DNA of 64,000 nt from Eudorina sp. 2006-703-Eu-15 (Eukaryota > Chlorophyta > Chlorophyceae > Chlamydomonadales > Volvocaceae), in contig BDSI01000105.1 of assembly GCA_003117195.1 (NCBI GenBank), forward strand, positions 186,001 through 250,000, in the 5' to 3' direction. The notes beneath the pieces are model-generated. The model did not search any database. It had not been told where the DNA came from and worked only from the letters and a program-made list of their open reading frames with translations. Both the position numbers and the translations under genes were made by a program. Of the stretch, positions 23,839-34,800 are shown piece by piece; the first letter of the stretch is position 1, and each line of letters begins with the position of its first letter.

Positions 23839-23970
23839 CATCTCCAGGGAGATGTCCAGGAAGGGGTCGTAGGCGGTGGACTTGTGGCCGCACACCGAGC
23901 AGTTCACGTCGCTGCGAAGGACGCTGCCAAAGACCGCGTCCACCAGACTGAGGGGGGGCCCGCTGAAGCG
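23839..23970 (-). pseudogene. USP22/Ubp8-type deubiquitinase, mid-catalytic exon
   Basis: The minus-strand exon ends at ATG/gtgggg (23,839/23,838). The translation LVDAVFGSVLRSDVNCSVCG, followed by HKSTAYDPFLDISLEM, is the USP22-family segment between the Cys box and the zinc ribbon. It includes the first CxxC pair of the zinc ribbon and the DP(F)xDISL motif. The expected upstream exons (ZnF-UBP domain and catalytic Cys box) should lie at higher coordinates, but 24.0-25.8 kb holds only minisatellites, AT-richer DNA and an unrelated ORF. With the broken segment at 20.9-21.3 kb, this suggests a decapitated, non-functional gene. An intact exon in a gene with very long introns cannot be fully excluded. 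Confidence 0.6.
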
Positions 23971-24064
23971 GCCGCCGTCGCCCTCACCCGCCGAGTGAGC
24001 ATCCGCTCCCCCCGCCTCGTCTGGCGCAGCGGCAGCCGCACCCGCAGCAGCATATATGGACCAC

Positions 24065-24204
24065 GTGCCAGGGCCTGAGACCCGGTGCCACGGCCTGAGA
24101 CCGCGTGTCAGCTCCTGAGAGCGCGTGCCAGGGCCTGAGACCGCAGTCGAGGGCCAGGCAGTCGGGGTCCAGGCAGTCGAGGGCCAGGCAGTCGAGGGCC
24201 AGGC
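24065..24204. repeat. two abutting minisatellites (20-bp x4 then 15-bp x4)
   Basis: 24,065-24,144 holds four 20-bp units of the type GTGCCAGGGCCTGAGACCGC with few mismatches. It is followed without a gap by four 15-bp units AGTCGAGGGCCAGGC (24,145-24,204). Both units share GGGCC and CAGG blocks and may derive from each other. Confidence 0.9.
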
Positions 24205-24210
24205 AGCACA

Positions 24211-24648
24211 TTATCGAACGTCATGAATCAGAACGCGTGATGTGTGCTCTGTACAATACTCACCGTGTACTACTTTCTCAACTGAGGCAGCATAATCCGC
24301 TTCCGTGACAAGGGTGCAAACATGCACGTGATAGCCGTTGAACGATTCATGTTCTTCCAGGGAATGATACACGGCGGCGTCCGTGTCATTTGGACCCATC
24401 CATCTCCTTACACATACGTAGCGGGGGGCAATAAATGCTACGTGGTCCTGCGACCCTGCTGCACGACCATCGCAAAAACTGCAAAACCTGACAACCCGAC
24501 ATGTTTCGTCGCACTCGCAGAGAATCACCTCGCGCAACATGCCGCATGCAATAAGTCCCTCCTCCAAGGAAGGAATAAAATTTCGCGAATTCGCTGGTTC
24601 CACAATGACCGACTTCATTCCACACCCCGTGAGTACACCACGATACAC
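24211..24648 (-). CDS. unidentified 145-codon open reading frame
   Basis: I do not recognise this protein. The frame starts with ATG (CAT at 24,646-24,648) and stays open for 145 codons in DNA that is less GC-rich than the neighbouring genes, where long frames are less expected by chance. It contains two close Cys pairs (CECDETC, FCSFC) and several His and Glu residues. There is no obvious signal peptide or membrane segment. It lies 1.2 kb downstream of HYDEF on the same strand and could simply be read-through of HYDEF 3' sequence or relic DNA. Confidence 0.25.
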   Translation of the reverse strand: MYRGVLTGCGMKSVIVEPANSRNFIPSLEEGLIACGMLREVILCECDETCRVVRFCSFCDGRAAGSQDHVAFIAPRYVCVRRWMGPNDTDAAVYHSLEEHESFNGYHVHVCTLVTEADYAASVEKVVHGEYCTEHTSRVLIHDVR

Positions 24649-25842
24649 TCGCCGGCGACTGGCTGCTCCGCCTTGAAGTGAGCTGCCGCGGGCACACCAC
24701 CATGCACCATCGTCGCTTGTCGCCCCAGTGTGTCATTCCACTGACACACACGGCTGCGGTCGCAGCCGGAAATGCATCAGGACATCCTGATGTTTGGGCG
24801 GGCGACTCCCCGCACAACGAAAACCAAAGCACAACCGCACACCAAAGCTAATGACCACCGGCGTGCCCGCTGGGCTTTGGACCAGAAGCCCTGTCCAGCA
24901 CACGACGGGACACGCTGCCCTAAAATCAATACCACCGCCGCACACACTCACCCCCAAACATCTCAGACGGACTACGACAGCGATGCAGTCGATGCAAACA
25001 ATCTGGCAATTCTCCTATAACCAGGGATTGACAATATGCGACCTTGACCACAACGCCACATCGACAACGCCCCAGCCATGCAACAGCAGCTGGCGGTCTC
25101 GCCACAGCAGCCAGTAGGTGCAGCCCCGTCGGCTGGGGCACGACAACGCCCCAGCCATGCAACAGCAGCTGGCGGTCTCGCCACAGCAGCCAGTAGGTGC
25201 AGCCCCGTCGGCTGGGGCACGACAACGCCCCAGCCGTGCAACAGCAGCTGGCGGTCTCGCCACAGCAGCCAGTAGGTGCAGCCCCGTCGGCTGGGGCACG
25301 GCAGCCTGTTTCTCTAGTCCAAATGTGTCTAAATTGGCTGCGAGGAAAACAACGCCTACATATGAGAATAACTATTGGATTTGACCATCCCACATGCCGT
25401 CCAAGCCACAACAAGTGTACCACCCCCCGTGTATTGTTGCGTTCACCGGGCGAGTTTGCCCAGTTCGGGTCAGAGAGCACAAAGCAATGCCCCAAGTCGT
25501 TTCATAGAGCCACGCAAAGCCCCCACCGCCCACCAAACAATGCCGCAAATCGTTTCAATAACAGCCACAATGAGCCTTCCCCCCCACCGCCAAAGATACG
25601 TGCAGCTCGGTTTCACTGCCCAACCTGTCGAGGCACACAGGATAGTGCCCCCCGAATCTATTGACACCCAACGAAACAAACTTTCTCAACGGCCCTCACC
25701 GATGACCCAGATGCGCCAGTGCCAGGACCGACCTTGCCGCGGCGCTGCCCCACCCCCACTCGCATGTCCTCCCCACCCGCCAGGCGTCTCTCCCTCTCCG
25801 CCGTGAACAAGCTGGTGTCGTAAGCCGGCCTGTTTCCAACAG
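24649..25842. other. HYDEF 3' flank, no recognised gene
   Basis: Contains the 79-bp tandem repeat (25,062-25,298) and otherwise AC-rich sequence without a convincing frame. It probably includes the 3' UTR of HYDEF (minus strand). Confidence 0.5.
25062..25298. repeat. 79-bp tandem repeat, three copies
   Basis: Copies start at 25,062, 25,141 and 25,220, each beginning CGACAACGCCCCAGCC and ending in GTCGGCTGGGGCA, nearly identical. The match decays just after the third copy. It lies about 550 bp downstream of the HYDEF stop. Frames through it (for example CCGETASCCC on the minus strand) are repeat artefacts. Confidence 0.95.
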
Positions 25843-28800
25843 TCAGGCCTTGCCCGCAGGCGCCGGCTCCTCCTTCGTGACCGCGGCGTTGTCGCCGCCG
25901 TTGGCGAGCCGCGGCGCGGGGTCCATGCCCCACGGCTCCAGCGCGCGGCGCAGCGCGTCCGGGGCCGCCGCGTAGGAGAAGAACATGCCGTAGTTGGTGA
26001 CGGGCACGTGGGCCTCGGCCAGGTCGCTGAGGCGCTGGTTCACCTGCCAGACCAGCGGCACGGGGGGCCACGGGGCACATGTCCAAGATCAGGATGCACG
26101 GTTGCACTGGTTAGTGTAGATGCCGCGGTGCCCTATCAGTGGGCAAGTGGGCGCAATACCGTATCAGACCAGGGTCACCTGCAACACCAGCAGCTGATTG
26201 TCCATCAGATCGCACATCGGACAGCCGCACGGGAGCTTTTTCCAGCGGGCCCCACGCCCCGAGCTCCCAGGCCCCGATCCATCGGGACTCACCCCCACAC
26301 CCACATTCACACACACACACACACACGCGCGCGTGCGCGCGCACCTTCTGCTGGTCGATCATGCATGCCCCGCAGTGGATGGCCAGCTTGTACTCGCCCA
26401 GCTCGCCGGTCTCCAGCTCGGGGAACTCTGCCAGGTGGTAGGGGGAGCCGACGCGGGTGAGCCACAGGCGCAAACAGGCCATCGGCGATGCGTGTGCGCG
26501 TCGGGGGGAGGGAGCAAAGCTGCGACACGCGGAGGCGAAACCAATATGCGGCCTCCTACAATCAACAAACAACAACCACCCTACAAACAACAAACACAAC
26601 CGCCTCGTCCGGTGCCCCTCACCCACCCACCCACCCCGGCCGTAGGAGTGGTCGATCTGCAGCTTCTTGCCATCCACAAGCTTCTCGAGCTTCTTGGGGA
26701 TCTGTGGGCGTCGTACAGGGGGGAGATGACGTAATGCTGGGGCCACAGGTGCGCGAAGGTCACAACAGGCTCCTGACTTTGGGGCCTGGGCCGAACAGCA
26801 CAGCACCCGTCTGCACCGAACACCGCACCCGTCCTTACCTCCTTCGCAGACCAGCTCCTTACCAAGACCAGGAATCAACGCGCCTGATCAACACGCCCGA
26901 CCATTACTCCCCGACCATGTCGGCCGCCCTCAAACGCGACTGCCCTCCCCGCCTCCTGGGCCCCCCTCAGCCCCCACCTGCACCATGCCGATATCGTTGC
27001 ACTCCTTGGTGATGCGGTTGTGGTTGCAGGCCTCCGAGATGAGCACCCGGTCGCCCTCCTGGAGCCCCTCAAGCGCCTCCAGGCCGCCCGCCCACGAGTC
27101 CAGCCGGCCGCCGCTCATGACGTAGGCCATGCAGATGGAGAAGGTGGTGAAGGGCACCAGCGGCTTGCGGTTGTCGTCCAGGGTCCAGGGGTGCACCACG
27201 TCCACCGCCTGGGGAAGAGAGGAAGAAGAGGAAGAAGAGGACGAGCGACGGGGGACGCAGGGGAAGGGCCGATGACAAAAAGGACAGGGGCGGGTTGATG
27301 GAGACAGCAGGGGCGATCGCACGCGCCCAGAAGGCTTGCCGTGCTTCAAGAAAGCAACAGTGCCGACACATGCTATGGAGGTATCGTATCCGGAGGTAAC
27401 ATGAGGAAGCACTTTCCCGTGACATGACCCCCTGCACCGCCCCCCGACACGTCGGGACTCGCCTGCGAGTCCGTGACCACCAGTACGGGCCCGTCCTTGT
27501 TCTCCTGCAGCAGCCGGATGGTGTTGAGGAAGCGCTGCCGCTCCTTCTCGCGCGCCTCCGGCCCCTGCTTGTTGCGCGCCGCGTCCAGGTCCAGTCGGAA
27601 GCTGAGCACGGTGGCCCAGTGGCGGATGGCCTCCTCCTGAACCATGGCCTGCGGCCGCAGCAGCCGCCCGCCCGGCGTCTCCGCATCCATGGGGATCACC
27701 ATCAGCAGCATGGCGCCGCGGTCTAGCGCCCAGCGGGGCAGGCAGCCGGGGTGGGGCAGGCCCCAGCGAGGAGACCGCATGGCACCCACCTGGGGGCAGG
27801 CGGGCGGGAGGGAGAGAGGGAGGGAGGGAGGGAAAGAAAGGGCGGCGCCATCAGTTCAGCGGTTGGGCAGCACCAGCAGTCACTGACCCGCCTCAACAGC
27901 AAGAGACCCCAACCCTGCCTTTTCTTAATCTTCCTTATCTGTCCCTACATCCAAACCACTGACTTACCTTGACGAAATCGGAGCACTGGGTGCTGCGCTC
28001 GTGCAGCGGGGTGTTGGCCAGGTCGATGGCCATGGCGGGGATCTGCGGGGTCGCGGAGGGGCAGAGAACTGTGTGAAGGTGCGGACTTGTAGTGCTTTGA
28101 TGCATCCGTGAACCGCTCACGCCCACTTACGCACTCAAGATGGCCCTTGGGCCACTCCGCACCCATGCCCCCACCCAGCCCGGTCCCCACCTGTCGAGTC
28201 GGGTCCAGCGCCGAGTACAAGTCGGACATCATGGCCTCGACATCAGCGGCCGAGGGCGCGGAGCCGCCCTGGGGGGCCTTGATGTTGAGCAGCAGGACCG
28301 GCGACACCTGCAAGGGACAGCGCACCACACAGAAGGACACGGGGTTGTGCTGCAAGGTAAAACTTGCAGACCCGTTGGTCCAATTGCTACGGGTGCAGCA
28401 GACCCAGTTGACAGAATCTGGACGAGGAATGTCATTCGCGCAGCATGGCTAGCCATCCTCAGGACTCTTCAAACCAAACGTCCCCCAGGCCGCAGTTTGC
28501 TCACCCCGTACTTGGCTGCCTGCTCCATGACCTTGCGCTCCCAGTCCAGGTGGGCGAGGGGGCTGTAGCCGGGCTGGCACCTGGTGCAGCGTGCAGGGGG
28601 CCGAAGCGCACATACGGGGCAGCGAAGATGGAACCCGTGTTTTGGGGCGAGCCAGTCTTTCGGGGGCAGTTCGTTACAGCACGACCTCCAGTAACCATGC
28701 CAATACGGCCTGTGCTGACTTCCAGCCCCACACAGCCTCACATACAGTCGCGCCCCTGGGCCCCGTGCGGCTTGGCCCTCCCAACCCCTGCTCGTCCCCA

Positions 28801-31800
28801 CCTGGCCCTGCTGAGGCTGTCCGTGTCCACCACCACCACCGCCACGTCGCACTCCTTGAGGCAGTTGAGCGCCTTGCGCCGCTTCTTGTCGCCCAGGCCA
28901 CCTGCAGGCGGGGCGAAGCAGCCAAGCAACAGGCCAGGCCAGGCCGTCATTTAGGGGCACACGACAGCGTGAAGAGCAGCAAGACTTTCGCAAACGGTGC
29001 AGCACACGCTCACTGCGAGGTTTGCCGCAAACCCTGCACCCGTCGGTTGAAAAATAATTTGTAAGCCTTGTTGTGTGACCCTTGCACAACGCACCTAACC
29101 CATGGTGTGCCCATAAGAATTTCGGGCCCCCCCTCTCGCCGCGCGACCCCTCCTCTCGTTGCGCGACCCCTCACCCGCGCCTTCCCGCCCCGGGGCTGTC
29201 CCTGCTCACCCTCCTCGTCCAGCCCCGCCGTGTCCAGCAGCTTGGCGGGCCCCAGGTCGTGCAGCTCCAGCAGCACCGTCTTGACGTCCGCGGTGGTGCC
29301 GGGGGTGGAGTCCACGATGCAGGCCTCCTGCTGGGCGAGCGCGTTGATCAGGCTGGACTTGCCTGGCGGGGCAGGAAGGGAGGAGGGGAGGAGGAGGGGA
29401 GGAAGAGGGGAGGAAGAGGGGAGGAAGAGGGGAGGAAGAGGGGAGGAGGGGAGGAGGGGAGGAGGAGGGGAGGAGGAGGGGAGGGTAAGGACGTGTAACC
29501 GGTCAAGACACACAGGTACAGGGTTGGATGTGAAACTGATGACCCGCAAACCCGCGGCATGGAGAGGAGTCGGCCGCGGGGAGAGGAGGAAGGCGGGCTG
29601 CCGGAGGGCATGAGGCGGTGCCGGCGCAGGAGGCCTTCCTGCAGCGCCCGGACACTGTGTATTGTGGCACCCACGTGCATCGACCCATCCTGCAACTCCC
29701 ATCTTCACCCACATCGTACTCCCCAACCCCCCAGCGAACATGCATAGAAAACAGGCCCCGCCCACCACCCTCTCCCGCGTTCATGATGCTCCTCACCCGC
29801 CCACCACCCTCACCCGCGCACCACCCTCACCCGCGTTCATGATCCCAAACACGCCGATGTTGATGCGGGGCACCCCCGCTGCGGTGGTGCTGGCAATGCT
29901 CGGACCGCCGCCAGGCGCGGGCGCGCCCGTGGAGCCGCCGGGGCCCCTGCCCAGGCCCGCCCCCGGCGTCGGGGGGGCCGCCGCGGCGCAGCGGACCGCC
30001 CCCCGGCGCCTCAGGCCGCCCGCCGTCACGACCACGGGCCGCAGCGGCGACGCAGCCGCCGCCCCCCGCCTGGCGACACTGGCCATCAGCCCAGAGCGAC
30101 CCGACCTCGCGGCGGATGACGCCGGACCTAGCGGTCGGCCGTCGACCACCGGCTGGGCGGCAGCACTCCGGCGGGGGGACGCCCGTGCGGCCACGGCGGT
30201 GGGGCTGGCTGCGGCAGCAGCCGCAGCAGCGGAGCCGTGGCCGTTGCTGGTGCTGGTATGGTGATGATGGCCGTCCTCATCGTGGCTGTCGTGGCTGTGG
30301 TCGTGCCCGTGGTCATGGTGGCCGTTGCCGTTGCCGGCGGCGGCGCCCTTCTTGCCGCGGCCGTGCGGCTGCATGACCTTGGGGTCGTGGTCATCGGGGA
30401 CCTCCACCAGGCGCCGAAGGGGGATGGGCGACCAGGGGGTGGCGCCCTGTCACAGCCAGCCAGCCAGGGAGCGGGATGTGGGACGTGAGGTGAGGGCCTC
30501 AGTACGGCGCCGAGAGGAGAGGAGGATCAGCCGGGTGGACGGAGGCGGGTGGACGGAGGCGGGTGGACGGAGGCGGGTGCAACAACCCTCTCCGGTGCGG
30601 GACCGATGCCGGAGGGGGCACACCACCACCCCCGGGGTCGAAGACGCTGCCCCCACCTCAATGCGCAGTGAGCCTCCTTGCCCCCTCGACACCCGGCTTC
30701 TGCTCCCTCCCCTTGCCCCCCTCCAAACACACGCGCGCACACACAGCGGTAAGTATCATGAGACAGGGCGGTTCGGGCGGGTTTCTCCCTAAACACACAT
30801 CCGAGCGGCAGCAGTCCCCCTTCTTGTCAATCAAAGCAGCAGCCCCCCAACCCCCCAACCCCACTCACCCGTTCGATGCCGTCCGCCTCCGCCGCCGCCT
30901 CCAGCGCCGGACTGGCGCCGTCGTGCGGCACCCGCACACCCGTCATGGGGTGCAGGAAGCTGGCGGGGTCGCCCCACACCCCCGCCGCCGAGGCCTTGCC
31001 GACGGAGGCCAGCCGCATGTCCAGACAGCGGCGGCACTGTACGGCAGTGTCCGTGATGCAGGGCTTACCCTCGTACAGCTGGTACGACTCTCGGTACCTG
31101 CCATGGTACGACGACAGGAGTTGGACACGCGGTGATCCTCGCTGAGCGTACACACACAAACACCAGCGGCTCAGCTATCTTCTACACACAAACACACAAA
31201 CACACAAACACACAAACACACAAACACACAACCTGACGGATAAGATGCTGCGAAAGGTCAGCTAAGAACTCATTGCTGAGTACTTTGCAAGACAGGCAGG
31301 CCACTAATGGGTGGGGGTGCACCAATCGTGCGGGCAGGTCCCGTGTGCAGGCAGGTCATTCGGGGGGATGCAGGAGCTGGGTAGACATGTTGTTGGCGCT
31401 GCTCAGGGGCGGTTCACTCGTGCTCCGGCAGGCCCCTCACTTTGTGGGTGTGAGGATGGGCATCACCACATTGGCGCCCCGCTCCAGGGCGATCTCGCGA
31501 CCGGTGGGGATGATGGCCTGCGGGGGGGGGGCGGGTAGGAGGGGGGTAGGAAGGGGGGAAAGGTGGGGAGGGAGAGAGGGGTATAGGAAATTGGTAGACA
31601 ATTTCAGACTGCGAGAGGGGTGGAGGGGGCGGGTCGCGCGCAGGACTGCGGTGACGGCGGCCGGAGACGCGGCTGGAAGTCAACACCAGCACACGGAAGC
31701 CTGTCCGGATCCCAAGACCTCTAAGCCCACCACTCCAGAAAGTCCAGACGCTCGACACCACCTGCGTGAGCACATGACCCGCCTTCTCAGCCCCTCCTTG

Positions 31801-34800
31801 TCCCAACACCTTCCTCCCTATAGCCAGCCCTACCCTCCAACCCTAACCCTAACCCCCTTTCGTTTTTCAATTTAACCTTTACCCCTTACGCCCAACACCT
31901 TCCTCCCTATCGCCAGCCCTTCCCTCCACCCCTACACCTACCCCTCACCCCCACCCCACCTCTTCACGCCCCTGCCCCACCTGCATGGCGGTGGTGGCGG
32001 ATATGTTGACGTTGCCCATGGTAATCCGCACCAGCGCGTTCATGGCGGTGGTCAGCTCGAACATCGACTTCATGTGCGCGTTCTTGTCCACCAGCGGGTA
32101 CAGCTCCGTCCATGCGGTGGTGGCGGGGGTGCCGTCCTGCGTGATGAAGGGGCCCATGCCTGCGATGAGAGCCGACCCGAGGTCGGGGAGGGGGCCGGGG
32201 TGCGGCAAGGGGCGGCAGCAGGAGGGGGGTGTAGGAAACGGGGGGTATCCAAATTCAGGAGGAAGGAGGAAGGATGGGGACTCGAAGGAAGGGACGCAAA
32301 GAAGGGACTGGATGGGGGTGCGGTCGCTTCCGGCACCCGTAAGGACGGGGCTGCGCGGAATGGCACCGCTCGGAGATGGGGGTGGGGCGCTGCGGTCTCA
32401 CGGGCTGCCGGCACGGCGGAAAGGAAACCCCAGACCGGGGTGTCTTCTTTCCGCTGTCCGCCTGGCCGCCGCGCGGCCAGATCCCGCCCTGATGCCGACC
32501 GGGCGCCTCTGGCAGCCACCGCCGCCCTCTCCACCTTGCCGCTGGCTCCCAATCAAACCATCACCCAACCCCCCACCCACACCCGCCCGCCGCTCGGTCT
32601 GGGTATGTTGTTCGCTTAAATGCCCATCCTCCCACCCACCCATCCCCCCACCCACCCATCCATTCCCCCCCACACACACCCATCCATTCCCCCACCCCTC
32701 CCCCCACCCCACCCCACCCCTCTCACCGATCATGTCCGCGCGCTCCTCCTTGAAGAACAGCACGTCCCCCGCCAGGTCCCTCAGGGTCTGTCCCGGCAGC
32801 CCCACCATCACCCCCGTCCCCAGCATGTAGCCGATGCGCTTCAGCGCGCGGAGGCAGTCCACCCGGTGCTGCCAGCTGAGGGGCGGCGGGTGCAGCGCCG
32901 CGTAGAGCTCCGGGTTGGAGGTCTCGATGCGGATCAGGTAGCGCCGCGCGCCGGCTCTGGTGGAGGGGGGGGAGGGGCAGGGGGTGACCCGCACGAGGAA
33001 GGGAATAGGGCATTTGGTTGGATAGGGCAGGAAGGGCAGGCGAGGAAGGGGCGTGGGCGACGGGGGAGTGCTGGCAGGACCTTGAGGTCGCAGCGAGCTG
33101 CCTTGTGGAGAAAACCGATGCGGTCCAAGACGGTGCAAGGCACACATCCCCCCCCCACACACACCACCGTGCTGCAACGCCTGGCTTCCCGTGTTCTTGT
33201 CTTCAGGTCAGTACGATCGCATCCTTTGCACGGGCTGGGCCGGTTGTGCTGGGCACGATGTTTTGCTTGCGGCATTGCACGCGCTGTGGTCGCACCCAAC
33301 CCGCACTTTGTTGCATTAGGATAATTAATTCCACTAGTCTCCTGATTTAGACTACGATACAGCAGCCATTCCGCCGGCGGTTGCTACCGGAGCTCTGGCG
33401 CCCGCCTCCGTCAACGGTCGCTCGCGGATGCGGCTGGTCTGCGACTGTCCTCTACGTCGCCGCCACCATTCACTTCCATCTGGGTTGTCGGTCATTCGGG
33501 TTTCAGGTTCCCGGTGTCCCGGGTGTCATTTACTTCCTTCGCCTACATCGCCTGATACGCTGGACTTCGCTTCTCGCGGCTCAGTTCTCTTTTACACACA
33601 CACCACCGGCGCCAGCCAGCCCCACACGCACGAACGCCACGCACCTGAACAGGCGCTCGTAGTGCTCCGCGGGCAGCTCCCCCACCGACAGCGACACCGC
33701 CACCCCCAGCTCGTCCTCCGCCTCGGGGGAATCCCGGACGTCCGTGAGGGCAGCCGTGGCGGCCGCGGCCGCGGGCGCGAAGCTGCCGACTCCGCAGGAC
33801 ACCGCCGCCCTGCGCGCCCTGTCCAGCTCCACCGTCTCCCTCCGGACCGCCCTCACCACCCGCTCCAGGTACTCGAGCCGCTGCTCCGTGTGGAGCTCGC
33901 CGCTCTGAAGAGCGGACGGTTGATGGTTGGCGGTTAGTACGGGGTCGGGTCGGGTTGATAGAGCGTTAGTGCGTCACCGTAACCGTGTGTTCGTCTTGGA
34001 TTAGTAAGTTGAGTAAGTGTTACCGCAACAATGCGTGTTTGCTGCGGTGACCGGCAGAGGGCCCGATTCCGGCAGCCGGCATTTGATGAAACAGCCATCC
34101 TGATGTGATTGATGGTGCCGTCCATAGACGGGGGTAAGCCGGGCTTCTTTGAGCCTTGGGCCTCTGCTGCCTCACCTCGGCCCCACTGTCCACTTCTCCT
34201 TGCCACCAATCCCACCAACACCCGCGCCTCCGCAGCCCGCCCGTCTGCACCCTGCACCTCCGGACCCTCGACCGCTACGGAAGGCAAGACGGCAGACCGG
34301 CAGCCCACCTGCAGCATGATGTTCCGGATGCCGTTCTCCAGCGCCCACTTGGCCACCTCCACCACCTCCTCCTCGGGCATGGTGTACCTGCGACGGAGAG
34401 TACAAGAGGGGTGCGCCGCCATCAGGGTGCCATCGGGGAACAAGTGGCCCATGCCTACCATGTAAAGCCCCCCCCGACCCTCCCACCCGACCCTCCCACC
34501 CGCCCGCCAGCCCTTCCTCCCCAGCCGCCCACCCACCCACCCACCTGTACACATCTTTCTGGTTGTTGCGGATCCCGCAATAGCTGCCGGACGAGGACGA
34601 GGACGAAGTTGGGGTCGGGGTGGGGGAGGGGGGTGGGCACGGGCGAGCGTCCGTCCGGGTGTCAGGGTTTGGAGGTTGGGCAGGTGGGTGGGTGGGTGGG
34701 TGTCAGGGGAGTTACTCGGGGAGCAGAGGAGCTGCCAAGCAGCACAGCGTTCCTCTCCTGTTCCGTGGGTGGGTGGGTCAGACGGAGGCATGCCACCGGG

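Noticed and set aside
25062..25298. Possible CRISPR-like array
   Set aside because: The 79-bp units are contiguous with no unique spacers, and the DNA is eukaryotic.
25062..25495. Minus-strand Cys-rich ORF through the 79-bp repeats
   Set aside because: The Cys pattern is produced by the tandem repeat itself and the frame has no other support.
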